This document shows positions 10,921-23,429 of a DNA stretch of 64,000 nt, piece by piece. The DNA is from Pleurodeles waltl. Its lineage: Eukaryota > Chordata > Amphibia > Caudata > Salamandridae. Position 1 is the stretch's first letter; every line of letters starts with the position of its first letter. The notes under the pieces were generated by a model. That model saw nothing but the letters and a program-made list of their open reading frames with translations. It was not told the origin of the DNA and ran no database searches. The translations under genes and the position numbers were made by a program. The stretch lies in assembly GCF_031143425.1 (NCBI RefSeq), contig NC_090446.1, forward strand, positions 1,548,630,749 through 1,548,694,748, given 5' to 3'.

Positions 10921-13900
10921 GCAGGAAGAGGTGGGGACAGGTTGGTCTGTGTGGTGAGGATGGGGAGGCATGAAGAGGTGGGGAGAGTTGGGTCTGGGTG
11001 CTGAGGGTGGGGAGGTGGGTCTGTGTGAGGGTGGAGAGGCAGGAAGAGGTGGGGAGAGGTGGGGAGAGGTGGGTCTGTGTGCTGAGGATTGAAAGGCAGG
11101 TGGGTCTGTGTTCTGAGGAAGGGGAGGCAGGAAGAGGTGGGGAGAGGTGGGTCCGTGTGCTGAGGGTGGGGAGGTGGGTCTGTGTGCTGAGGAAGGGGAG
11201 GCAGGAAGATGTGGGGAGGTGGGTCTGTGTGAGGGTGAGGAGGTGGGTCTGTGTGCTGAGGATGGGGAGGCAGGGCGAGGTGGGGAGAGTTATGTCTGTG
11301 TGCTGAGGATAGGGAGGCAGGCCGAGGTGGGGAGAGGTAGGTCTGTGTGCTGAGGATAGGGAGGCAGGGTGATGTGGGGAGAGGTGGGTCTGTGTGAGGG
11401 TGAGGAGGTGGGTCTGTGTGCTGAGGATGGTGAGGCGGGGTGAGGTGGGGAGAGGTAGGTCAGTGTGCTGAGGATAGGAAGGCAGGGCGAGGTGGGTAGA
11501 GGTGGGTCTGTGTACTGAGGATGGGGGCGAAAGGAGAGGTGAGGGGAGGTGGGTCTGTGTGCTGAGGAAGGGGAGGCAGGAAGAGGTGCGGAGAGGTGGG
11601 TCTGTGTGCTGAGGATGGGGAGGCAGGAAGAGGTGGGGAGAGGTGGGTCTGTGTGCTGAGGAAGGGGAGGCAGCAAGAGGTGGGGAGAGGTCGGTCTGTG
11701 TGCTGAGGGTGGGGAGGTGGGTCTGTGTGCTGAGGAAGGGGAGGCAGGAAGAGGTGGGGAGAGGTGGGTCTGTGTGCTGAAGAAGGGGAGGCAGGAAGAG
11801 GTGGGGAGAGGTGGGTCTGTGTGCTGAGGATGGGGAGGCAGGAAGAGGTGGGGAGAGGTGGGTCTGTATGCAGAGGATGGGGAGGTGGGTCTGTGTGCTG
11901 AGGAAGGGGAGGCAGGAAGAGGTGGGGAGGGCTGGGTCTGTGTGCTGATGTTGCGGAGGCAGGAAGAGGTGGGGAGAGGTGGGTCTGTGTGCTGAGGAAG
12001 GGGAGGCAGGAAGAGGTGGGGAGGTGGGTCTGTGTGAGGGTGGGGAGATGGGTCTGTGTGCTGAGGAAGGGGAGGCAGGAAGAGGTGGGGAGAGGTGGGT
12101 CTGTATGCTGAGGGTGGGGAGGTGGGTCTGTGTGCTGAAGATGGGGAGGCAGGAAGAGGTGGGGAGAGGTGGGTCTGTGTGCTGAGGAAGGGGAGGCAGG
12201 AAGAGGTGGGGAGAGGTGGGTCTGTGTTCTTAGGATGGGGAGGCAGGAAGAGGTGGGGAGAGGTGGGTCTGTATGCTGAGGATGGGGAGGTGGGTCTGTG
12301 TGCTGAGGAAGGGGAGGCAGGAAGAGGTGGGTCTGTGTTCTGAGGGTGGGGAGGTGGGTCTGTGTGCTGAGGAAGGGGAGGCAGGAAGAGGTGGGGAGAG
12401 GTGGGTCTGTGTGCTGAGGAAGGGGAGGCAGGAACAGGTGGGGAGAGGTGGGTCTGTGTGAGGGTGGGGAGGTGGGTCTGTGTGCTGAGGAAGGGGAGGC
12501 AGGAAGAGGTGGGGAGAGGTGGGTCTGTGTGCTGAGGAAGGGGAGGCAGGAAGAGGTGGGGAGAGGTGGGTCTGTGTGCTGAGGGTGAGGAGGTGGGTCT
12601 GTGTGCTGAGGAAGGAGACGCAGGAAGAGGTAGGGAGAGGTGGGTCTGTGTGAGGGTGGAGAGGTGCGTCTGTGTGCTGAGGGTGGGGAGGCAGGAAGAG
12701 GTGGGGAGAGGTGGGTCTGTGTGCTGAGGCTGGGGAGGTGGGTCTTTGTGCTGAGGAAGGGGAGGCAGGAAGAGGTGGGGAGAGGTGGGTCTGTGTGCTG
12801 AGGGTGGGGAGGTGGGTCTGTGTGCTGAGGATGGCGTGGCAGGAAGAGGTGGGGAGAGGTGGGTCTGTGTGCTGAGGAAGGGTAGGCAGGAAGAGGTGCG
12901 GAGAGGTGGGTCTGTGTGCTGAGGATAGGGAAGCAGGGCAAGGTGGGGAGAGGTAGGTCTGTGTGCTGAGGATGGGGGCGAAAGGAGAGGTGGGGAGAGG
13001 TGGGTCTGTGTGCTGAGGGTGGGGAGGTGGGTCTGTGTGCTGAGGAAGGGGAGGCAGGAAGAGGTGGGGAGAGGTAGGTCTGTGTGCTGAGTGTGGGGAG
13101 GTGGGTCTGTGTGCTGAGGATAGGGAGGCAGGAAGAGGTGGGGAGAGGTGGGTCTTTGTGCTGAGGATGGGGAGGCAGGAAGAGGTGGGTCTGTGTGCTG
13201 AGGATGGGGGGCAGGAAGAGGTGGGGAGAGGTGGGTCTGTGTGCTGAGGATGAGGAGGCAGGAAGAGGTGGGGAGAGGTGGGTCTGTGTGAGGGTGGAGA
13301 GGTGGGTCTGTATGCTGAGGATGGGGAGATGGGTCTCTGTGCTGAGGAAGGGGAGGAAGGAAGAGGTGGGGAGAGGTGGGTCTTTGTGCTGAGGATGGGG
13401 AGGCAGGAAGAGGTGGGGAGAGGTGGGTCTGTGTGCTGAGGATGGGGGGGCAGGAAGAGGTGGGGAGAGGTGGGTCTGTGTGCTGAGGATGGGGAGGCAG
13501 GAAGAGGAGGGAGAGGTGGGTCTGTGTGCTGAGGATGAGGAGGCAGGAAGAGGTGGGGAGAGGTGGGTCTGTGTGAGGGTGGAGAGGTGGGTCTGTGTGC
13601 TGAGGATAGGGAGGCAGGTTGAGGTGGGGAGAGTTAGGTCTGTGTGCTGAGGATAGGGAGGCAGGGCGAGGTGGGGAGAGGTGGGTCTGTGTAATGAGGA
13701 TGGGGCAAAAGGAGAGGTGGGGAGAGGTGGCTCTGTGTGCTGAGGATGGGTAGGCAGGAAGTGGTGGGGACAGGTGGGTCTGTGTGCTGAGGATGGGGAG
13801 GCATGAAGAGGTGGGGAGAGGTGGGTCTGTGTGCTGAGGGTAGGGAGGTGGGTCTGTGTGAGGGTTGGGAAGTGGGTCTGTGTGCTGAGGAAGGGGAGGC

Positions 13901-16900
13901 AGGAAGAGGTGGGGAGAGGTGGATCTGTGTGCTGAGGAAGGGAAGGCAGGAAGAGGTGGGGAGAGGTGGGTCTGTGTGCTGAGGATGGGGAGGCAGGAAG
14001 AGGTGGGGACAGGTTGGTCTGTGTGGTGAGGATGGGGAGGCATGAAGAGGTGGGGAGAGTTGGGTCTGGGTGCTGAGGGTGGGGAGGTGGGTCTGTGTGA
14101 GGGTGGAGAGGCAGGAAGAGGTGGGGAGAGGTGGGGAGAGGTGGGTCTGTGTGCTGAGGATTGAAAGGCAGGTGGGTCTGTGTTCTGAGGAAGGGGAAGC
14201 AGGAAGAGGTGGGGAGAGGTGGGTCCGTGTGCTGAGGGTGGGGAGGTGGGTCTGTGTGCTGAGGAAGGGGAGGCAGGAAGATGTGGGGAGGTGGGTCTGT
14301 GTGAGGGTGAGGAGGTGGGTCTGTGTGCTGAGGATGGGGAGGCAGGGCGAGGTGGGGAGAGTTATGTCTGTGTGCTGAGGATAGGGAGGCAGGCCGAGGT
14401 GGGGAGAGGTAGGTCTGTGTGCTGAGGATAGGGAGGCAGGGTGATGTGGGGAGAGGTGGGTCTGTGTGAGGGTGAGGAGGTGGGTCTGTGTGCTGAGGAT
14501 GGTGAGGCGGGGTGAGGTGGGGAGAGGTAGGTCAGTGTGCTGAGGATAGGAAGGCAGGGCGAGGTGGGTAGAGGTGGGTCTGTGTACTGAGGATGGGGGC
14601 GAAAGGAGAGGTGAGGGGAGGTGGGTCTGTGTGCTGAGGAAGGGGAGGCAGGAAGAGGTGCGGAGAGGTGGGTCTGTGTGCTGAGGATGGGGAGGCAGGA
14701 AGAGGTGGGGAGAGGTGGGTCTGTGTGCTGAGGAAGGGGAGGCAGCAAGAGGTGGGGAGAGGTCGGTCTGTGTGCTGAGGGTGGGGAGGTGGGTCTGTGT
14801 GCTGAGGAAGGGGAGGCAGGAAGAGGTGGGGAGAGGTGGGTCTGTGTGCTGAAGAAGGGGAGGCAGGAAGAGGTGGGGAGAGGTGGGTCTGTGTGCTGAG
14901 GATGGGGAGGCAGGAAGAGGTGGGGAGAGGTGGGTCTGTATGCAGAGGATGGGGAGGTGGGTCTGTGTGCTGAGGAAGGGGAGGCAGGAAGAGGTGGGGA
15001 GAGCTGGGTCTGTGTGCTGATGTTGGGGAGGCAGGAAGAGGTGGGGAGAGGTGGGTCTGTGTGCTGAGGAAGGGGAGGCAGGAAGAGGTGGGGAGGTGGG
15101 TCTGTGTGAGGGTGGGGAGATGGGTCTGTGTGCTGAGGAAGGGGAGGCAGGAAGAGGTGGGGAGAGGTGGGTCTGTATGCTGAGGGTGGGGAGGTGGGTC
15201 TGTGTGCTGAAGATGGGGAGGCAGGAAGAGGTGGGGAGAGGTGGGTCTGTGTGCTGAGGAAGGGGAGGCAGGAAGAGGTGGGGAGAGGTGGGTCTGTGTT
15301 CTTAGGATGGGGAGGCAGGAAGAGGTGGGGAGAGGTGGGTCTGTATGCTGAGGATGGGGAGGTGGGTCTGTGTGCTGAGGAAGGGGAGGCAGGAAGAGGT
15401 GGGTCTGTGTGCTGAGGGTGGGGAGGTGGGTCTGTGTGCTGAGGAAGGGGAGGCAGGAAGAGGTGGGGAGAGGTGGGTCTGTGTGCTGAGGAAGGGGAGG
15501 CAGGAACAGGTGGGGAGAGGTGGGTCTGTGTGAGGGTGGGGAGGTGGGTCTGTGTGCTGAGGAAGGGGAGGCAGGAAGAGGTGGGGAGAGGTGGGTCTGT
15601 GTGCTGAGGAAGGGGAGGCAGGAAGAGGTGGGGAGAGGTGGGTCTGTGTGCTGAGGGTGAGGAGGTGGGTCTGTGTGCTGAGGAAGGAGACGCAGGAAGA
15701 GGTAGGGAGAGGTGGGTCTGTGTGAGGGTGGAGAGGTGCGTCTGTGTGCTGAGGGTGGGGAGGCAGGAAGAGGTAGGGAGAGGTGGGTCTGTGTGCTGAG
15801 GCTGGGGAGGTGGGTCTTTGTGCTGAGGAAGGGGAGGCAGGAAGAGGTGGGGAGAGGTGGGTCTGTGTGCTGAGGGTGGGGAGGTGGGTCTGTGTGCTGA
15901 GGATGGCGTGGCAGGAAGAGGTGGGGAGAGGTGGGTCTGTGTGCTGAGGAAGGGTAGGCAGGAAGAGGTGCGGAGAGGTGGGTCTGTGTGCTGAGGATAG
16001 GGAGGCAGGGCAAGGTGGGGAGAGGTAGGTCTGTGTGCTGAGGATGGGGGCGAAAGGAGAGGTGGGGAGAGGTGGGTCTGTGTGCTGAGGGTGGGGAGGT
16101 GGGTCTGTGTGCTGAGGAAGGGGAGGCAGGAAGAGGTGGGGAGAGGTAGGTCTGTGTGCTGAGTGTGGGGAGGTGGGTCTGTGTGCTGAGGATAGGGAGG
16201 CAGGAAGAGGTGGGGAGAGGTGGGTCTTTGTGCTGAGGATGGGGAGGCAGGAAGAGGTGGGTCTGTGTGCTGAGGATGGGGGGCAGGAAGAGGTGGGGAG
16301 AGGTGGGTCTGTGTGCTGAGGATGAGGAGGCAGGAAGAGGTGGGGAGAGGTGGGTCTGTGTGAGGGTGGAGAGGTGGGTCTGTATGCTGAGGATGGGGAG
16401 ATGGGTCTCTGTGCTGAGGAAGGGGAGGAAGGAAGAGGTGGGGAGAGGTGGGTCTTTGTGCTGAGGATGGGGAGGCAGGAAGAGGTGGGGAGAGGTGGGT
16501 CTGTGTGCTGAGGATGGGGGGGCAGGAAGAGGTGGGTTGAGGTGGGTCTGTGTGCTGAGGATGGGGAGGCAGGAAGAGGAGGGAGAGGTGGGTCTGTGTG
16601 CTGAGGATGAGGAGGCAGGAAGAGGTGGGGAGAGGTGGGTCTGTGTGAGGGTGGAGAGGTGGGTCTGTGTGCTGAGGATAGGGAGGCAGGTTGAGGTGGG
16701 GAGAGTTAGGTCTGTGTGCTGAGGATAGGGAGGCAGGGCGAGGTGGGGAGAGGTGGGTCTGTGTAATGAGGATGGGGCAAAAGGAGAGGTGGGGAGAGGT
16801 GGCTCTGTGTGCTGAGGATGGGTAGGCAGGAAGTGGTGGGGACAGGTGGGTCTGTGTGCTGAGGATGGGGAGGCATGAAGAGGTGGGGAGAGGTGGGTCT

Positions 16901-17064
16901 GTGTGCTGAGGGTAGGGAGGTGGGTCTGTGTGAGGGTTGGGAAGTGGGTCTGTGTGCTGAGGAAGGGGAGGCAGGAAGAGGTGGGGAGAGGTGGATCTGT
17001 GTGCTGAGGAAGGGAAGGCAGGAAGAGGTGGGGAGAGGTGGGTCTGTGTGCTGAGGATGGGGAG
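10921..17064. repeat. 3,072-bp tandem duplication inside the minisatellite
   Basis: Two adjacent copies, about 10,921-13,992 and 13,993-17,064, share unit order at a constant offset of 3,072 bp. Landmarks at 11,147, 11,979, 13,195 and 13,423 recur at 14,219, 15,051, 16,267 and 16,495. The junction near 13,992 joins GGCAGGAAGAGGTGGGGAC to the GGTTGGTCTGTGTGGTGAGG unit. A few substitutions separate the copies, which suggests a recent event. Confidence 0.85.
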
Positions 17065-20000
17065 GCAGGAAGAGGTGGGGAGAGGTGGGTCGGTATGCTG
17101 AGGATGGGGAGGTGGGTCTGTGTGCTGAGGAAGGGGAGGCAGGAAGAGGTGGGGAGAGGTGGGTCTGTATGCTGAGGGTGGGGAGGTGAGTTTGTGTGCT
17201 GAGGATGGGGAGGCAGGAAGAGGTGGGTCTGTATGCTGAGGATGGGGAGGTGGGTCTGTGTGCTGAGGAAGGGGAGGCAGGAAGAGGTGGGGAGAGGTGG
17301 GTCTGTGTGCTGAGGAAGGGGAGGCAGGAAGAGGTGGGGAGAGGAGGGTCTGTGTGATGGTGGGGAGGTGGGTCTGTGTGCTGAGGAAGGGGAGGCAGGA
17401 AGAGGTGGGGAGAGGTGGGTCTGTGTGCTGAGAATGGGGAGGCAGGCCGAGGTGGGGAGAGGTAGGTCTGTGTGCTGAGGATAGGGAGGCAGGGCGAGGT
17501 GGGGAGAGGTGGGTCTGTGTCCTGAGGATGGGGTGAAAGGAGAGGTGAGGGGAGGTGGGTCTGTGGGCTGAGGATGGGGAGGTGGGTCTGTGTGCTGAGG
17601 AAGGGGAGGCAGGAAGAGGTCGGGACAGGTGGGTCTGTGTGCTGAGGATGGGGAGGCAGGAAGAGGTGGGGATAGGTGGGTCTGTGTGAGGATGGGGATG
17701 TGGGTCTGTGTATTGAGGAAGGGAAGGCAGGGCGAGGTGAGGAGAGGTGGGTCTGTGAACTGAGGATGGGGAGGCAGGAAGAGGTGGGGAGAGGTGGGTC
17801 TGTGTGCTGAGGAAGGGGAGGCAGGAAGAGGTGGGGAGAGGTGGGTCTGTGTGCTGAGGATGGGGAGACAGGAAGAGGTGGGGACAGGTGGGTCTGTATG
17901 CTGAGGGTGAGGAGGTGGGTCTGTGTGCTGAGGATGGGGAGGCAGGAAGAGGTGGGGAGAGGTGGGTCTGTGTGCTGAGGGTGGGGAGATGGGTCTGTGT
18001 GAGGGTGGGGAGGTGGGTCTGTGTGCTGAGGATGGGGAGGCAGGAAGAGGTGGGGAGAGGTGGGTCTGTGTGCTGAGCATGGGGAGGCAAGAAGAGGTGG
18101 GGAGAGGTGGGTCTGTGTGCTGAGGATGGCGAGGCAGGAAGAGTTGGGGAGAGGTGGGTCTGTGTGAGGGTGGAGAGGTGGGTCTGTGTGCTGATGATAG
18201 AGAGGCAGGGCGAGGTGGGGAGAGGTACGTCTGTGTGCTGAGGATAGGGAGGCAGGGCGAGGTGGGGAGAGGTGGGTCTGTGTCCTGAGTATGGGGGCGA
18301 AAGGAGAGGTGGGGAGAGATGGGTCTGTGTGCTGAGGATGGGTAGGCAGGAAGTGGTGGGGACAAGTGGGTCTGTGTGCTGAGGGCGGGGAGGTGGGTCT
18401 GCGTGAGGGTGTGGGGGTGGGTCTGGGTGCTGAGGAAGGGGAGGCAGGAAGAGGTGGGGAGAGGTGGGTCTGTGTGCTGAGGGTGGGGAGGTGGGTCTGT
18501 GTGCTGAGGAAGCGGAGGCAGGAAGAGGTGGGGAGAGGTGGGTGTGTGTGCTGAGGAAGGGGAGGCAGGAAGAGGTGGGGAGAGGTGGGTCTGTGTGCTG
18601 AGGATGGGGAGGTGGGTCTGTGTGAGGGTGGGGAGGTGGGTCTGTGTGCTGATGGTGGGGAGGCAGGAAGAGGTGGGGAGAGGTGGGTCTGTATGCTGAG
18701 GATGGGGAGGCAGGAAGAGGTGGGGAGAGGTGGGTCTTTGTGCTGAGGATGGGGAGGCAGGAAGAGGTGGGGAGAGGTGGGTCTGTGTGCTGAGGGTGGG
18801 GAGGTGGGTCTGTGTGAGGATGGGGAGGTGGGTCTGTGTGCTGAGGAAGGGGAGACAGGAAGAGGTGGGTAGAGGTGGGTCTGTGTGCTGAGGATGGGGA
18901 AGCAGGAAGAGGTGGGGAGAGGTGGGTCTGTGTGCTCAGGATGGGGAGGCAGGAAGAGGTGGGGAGAGGTGGGTCTGTGTGCTGAGGATGGGGAGGCAGG
19001 AAGAGTGGGGGAGAGGTGGGTCTGTGTGCTGAGGATGGGGAGGCAGGAAGAGGTGTGGAGAGGTGGGTCTGTGTGAGGGTGGAGAGGTGGGTCTCTGTGC
19101 TGAGGAAATGGAGGCAGGGCGAGGTGGGGAGAGGTAGGTATGTGTGCTGAGGATAGGGAGGCAGGGCGTGGTGGGGAGAGGTGGGTCTGTGTCCTGAGGA
19201 TGGGGGCGAAAGGAGAGGTGGGCAGAGGTGGGTCTATGTGCTGAGGATGGGTAGGCAGGAAGAGGTGGGGACAGGTTGGTCTGTGTGGTGAGGATGGGGA
19301 GGCATGTAGAGGTGGGGAGAGTTGGGTCTGTGTGCTGAGGGTGGGGAGGTGGGTCTGTGTGAGGGTGGAGAGGCAGGAAGAGGTGGGGAGAGGTGGGTCT
19401 GTGTGCTGAGGATTGAAAGGCAGGTGGGTCTGTGTTCTGAGGAAGGGGAGGCAGGAAGAGGTGGGGAGAGGTGGGTCCGTGTGCTGAGGGTGGGGAGGTG
19501 GGTCTGTGTGCTGAGGAAGGGGAGGCAGGAAGATGTGGGGAGGTGGGTCTGTGTGAGGGTGAGGAGGTGGGTCTGTGTGCTGAGGATGGGGAGGCAGGGC
19601 GAGGTGGGGAGAGTTATGTCTGTGTGCTGAGGATAGGGAGGCAGGCCGAGGTGGGGAGAGGTAGGTCTGTGTGCTGAGGATAGGGAGGCAGGGTGATGTG
19701 GGGAGAGGTGGGTCTGTGTGAGGGTGAGGAGGTGGGTCTGTGTGCTAAGGATGGGGAGGCGGGGTGAGGTGGGGAGAGGTAGGTCAGTGTGCTGAGGATA
19801 GGAAGGCAGGGCGAGGTGGGTAGAGGTGGGTCTGTGTACTGAGGATGGGGGCGAAAGGAGAGGTGAGGGGAGGTGGGTCTGTGTGCTGAGGAAGGGGAGG
19901 CAGGAAGAGGTGCGGAGAGGTGGGTCTGTGTGCTGAGGATGGGGAGGCAGGAAGAGGTGGGGAGAGGTGGGTCTGTGTGCTGAGGAAGGGGAGGCAGCAA

Positions 20001-21346
20001 GAGGTGGGGAGAGGTCGGTCTGTGTGCTGAGGGTGGGGAGGTGGGTCTGTGTGCTGAGGAAGGGGAGGCAGGAAGAGGTGGGGAGAGGTGGGTCTGTGTG
20101 CTGAAGAAGGGGAGGCAGGAAGAGGTGGGGAGAGGTGGGTCTGTGTGCTGAGGATGGGGAGGCAGGAAGAGGTGGGGAGAGGTGGGTCTGTATGCAGAGG
20201 ATGGGGAGGTGGGTCTGTGTGCTGAGGAAGGGGAGGCAGGAAGAGGTGGGGAGAGCTGGGTCTGTGTGCTGATGTTGGGGAGGCAGGAAGAGGTGGGGAG
20301 AGGTGGGTCTGTGTGCTGAGGAAGGGGAGGCAGGAAGAGGTGGGGAGGTGGGTCTGTGTGAGGGTGGGGAGATGGGTCTGTGTGCTGAGGAAGGGGAGGC
20401 AGGAAGAGGTGGGGAGTGGTGGGTCTGTATGCTGAGGGTGGGAGGTGGGTCTGTGTGCTGAAGATGGGGAGGGAGGAAGAGGTGGGGAGAGGTGGGTCTG
20501 TGTGCTGAGGAAGGGGAGGCACGAAGAGGTGGCGAGAGATGGGTCTGTGTTCTGAGGATGGGGAGGCAGGAAGAGGTGGGGAGAGGTGGGTCTGTATGTT
20601 GAGGATGGGGAGGTGGGTCTGTGTGCTGAGGAAGGGGAGGCAGGAAGAGGTGGGGAGAGGTGGGTCTGTGTGCTGACGGTGAGGAGGTGGGTCTGTGTGC
20701 TGAGGATGGGGAGGCAGGGCGAGGTGGGGAGAGGTAGGTCTGTGTGCTGAGGATAGGGAGGCAGGGCAAGGTGGGAAGAGGTGGGTCTGTGTCCTGAGGA
20801 TGGGGGCGAAAGGAGAGGTGAGGGGAGGTGGGTCTGTGTGCTGAGGATGGGGAGGTGGGTGTGTGTGCTGAGGATGGGGAGGCAGGAAGAGGTGGGTAGA
20901 GGTGGGATAGTGTCCTGAGGATGGGGGCGAAAGGAGAGAGCAGGTGGGTCTGTGTGCTGAGGAAGGGGAGGCAGGAAGAGGTGGGGAGAGGTGGGTCTTT
21001 GTGCTGAGTGTGGGGAGGTGGGTCTGTGTGCTGAGGATAGAGAGGCAGGAAGAGGTGGGGAGAGGTGGGTCTGTGTGCTGAGGATGGGGAGGCAGGAAGA
21101 GGTGGGGAGAGGTGGGTCTGTGTGCTGAGGATGGGGAGGCAGGAAGAGGTGGGGAGAGGTGGGTCTGTGTGCTTATGGTGGGGAGGTGGGTCTGTGTGAG
21201 GGTGGGGAGGTTGGTCTGTGTGCTGAGGAAGGGGAGGCAGGAAGAGGTGGGGAGAGGTAAGTCTGTGTGCTGAGGATGGGGAGGTAGGAAGAGGTGGGGA
21301 GGTGGGTCTCTGTACTGAGGGGGGAAGGGATGGGGAGATGGGTGAG

Positions 21347-21490
21347 GTGCATCACAACTCCTCGCAAGACAAGTCAGACCACTGTTGCCAAATTCTACCA
21401 ATAAAATAAATCAAACATTGACTCTGCCCATCCATGCTCATGCAGTTTTTCGGGTAGTCACTCTTTATACACCGCCAGTCTTTGATGACG
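21347..21490. repeat. 144-bp module, copy 1
   Basis: First of ten non-minisatellite insertions of identical length. It starts GTGCATCACAACTCCTCGC and ends CAGTCTTTGATGACG. The plus strand has two overlapping AATAAA hexamers (21,400-21,410). The minus strand has TATAAAG (21,469-21,463) and a CGTCA half-site (21,490-21,486). Type A variant (TTTTTCGGGTAGTCAC). It differs from the others by T at the usual CACGCTTT position. I do not recognise its origin. Confidence 0.93.
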
Positions 21491-23285
21491 TGTGCTGAGG
21501 ATGGGGAGGCAGGAAGAGGAGGGGAGAGGTGGGTCTGTGTGCTGATGTTGGGGAGGCAGGAAGAGGTGGGGAGAGGTGGGTCTGTGTGCTGAGAAATGGG
21601 AGGCAGGAAAAGGTGGGGAGGTGGGTCTGTGTGAGGGTGGGGAGATGGGTCTGTGTGCTGAGGAAGGGGAGGCAGGAAGAGGTGGGGAGAGGTGGGTCTA
21701 TATGCTGAGGGTGGGGAGGTGGGTCTGTGTGCTGAGGATGGGGAGGCAGGAAGAGGTGGGGAGAGGTGGGTCTGTGTGCTGAGGAAGGGGAGGCAGGAAG
21801 AGATGGGGAGAGGTGGGTCTGTGTGCTGAGGATGGGGAGGCAGGAAGAGGTGGGGAGATGTGGGTCTCTATGCTGAGGATGGGGAGGTGGGTCTGTGTGC
21901 TGAGGAAGGGGAGGCAGGAAGAGATGGGGAGAGGTGGGTCTGTGTGCTGAGAGTGGGGAGGTGGGTCTGTGTGCTGAGGAAGGGGAGTCAGGAAGAGGTG
22001 GGGAGAGGTGGGTCTGTGTGCTGAGGAAGGGGAGACAGGAAGAGGTGGGGAGAGGTGGGTCTGTGTGGTGAGGGTGAGGAGGTGGGTCTGTGTGCTGAGG
22101 ATGGGGAGGCAGGGCGAGGTGGGGAGAGGTAGGTCTGTGTGCTGAGGATAGGGAGGCAGGGCGAGGTGGGGAGAAGGGGGTTTGTGTCCTGAGGATGGGG
22201 GCGAAAGGAGAGGTGAGGGGAGGTGGGTCTGTGTGCTGAGGATGGGGAGGTGGGTCTGTGTGCTGAGGATGGGGAGGCGGGAAGAGGTGGGGAGAGGTGG
22301 GTCTGTGTGCTGAGGGTGAGGAGGTGGGTCTGTGTGCTGAGGATGGGGAGGCATGGCGAGGTGGGGAGAGGTAGGTCTGTGTGCTGAGGGTGGGGAGGTG
22401 GGTCTGTGTGCTGAGGAAGGGGAGGCAGGAAGAGGTGGGGAGAGGTGGGTCTGTGTGCTGAGGAAGGGGAGGCAGGAAGAGGTGGGAAGAGGTGGGTCTG
22501 TGTCCTGAGGATGGGGGCGAAAGGAGAGGTGAGGGGAGGTGGGTCTTTGTGCTGAGGATGGGGAGGTGGGTGTGTGTGCTGAGGATGGGGAGGCAGGAAG
22601 AGGTGGGGAGAGGTGGGATAGTGTCCTGAGGATGGGGGCGAAAGGAGAGGGGACGTGGGTCTGTGTGCTGAGGAAGGGGAGGCAGGAAGAGGTGGGGAGA
22701 GGTGGGTCTGTGTGCTGAGTGTGGGGAGGTGGGTCTGTGTGCTGAGGATAGGGAGGCAGGAAGAGGTGGGGAGAGGTGGGTCTGTGTGCTGAGATTGGGG
22801 AGGCAGGAAGAGGTGGGTCTTTGTGCTGAGGATGGGGAGGCAGGAAGAGGTGGGGAGAGGTGGGTCTGTGTGCTGAGGGTGGGGAGGTGGGTCTGTGTGA
22901 GGATGGGGAGGTGGGTCTGTGTGCTGAGGAAGGGGAGGGAGGAAGAGGTGGGGAGAGGTGGGTCTGTGTGCTGAGGGTGGGGAGGTAGGAAGAGGTGGGG
23001 AGAGGTGGGTCTGTGTGCTGAGGTTGGGGAGGCAGGAAGAGGTGGGGAGAGGTGGGTCTTTGTGCTGAGGATGGGGAGGTAGGAAGAGGTGGGGAGAGGT
23101 GGGTCTGTGTGCTGAGTGTGGGGAGGTGGGTCTGTGTGAGGATGGGGAGGTGGGTCTGTGTGCTGAGGAAAGGGAGGCAGGAAGAGGTGGGGAGAGGTGG
23201 GTCTGTGTGCTGAGGGTGGGGAGGTAGGAAGAGGTGGGGAGGTGGGTCTCTGTACTGAGGGGGGCAGGGATGGAGAGATGGTGAG

Positions 23286-23429
23286 GTGCATCACAATTCC
23301 TCGCAAGACAAGTCAGACCACTGTTGCCAAATCCTACCAATAAAATAAATCAAACATTGACTCTGCCCATCTATGCTCATGCAGTTTTTCTGCTAGTCAC
23401 GCTTTATACACCGCCAGTCTTTGATGACG
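23286..23429. repeat. 144-bp module, copy 2
   Basis: Same length and edges as the other nine. Type B variant (TTTTTCTGCTAGTCACGC). Private changes include TCACAATTCC, AAATCCTACC and CCATCTATGCTC. Confidence 0.93.

Noticed and set aside
21347..21490. 144-bp module as an snRNA, tRNA-derived SINE or hammerhead-type satellite
   Set aside because: No match to snRNA sequences I know, no A/B box pair, and no CTGATGA...GAAA core in a usable arrangement.
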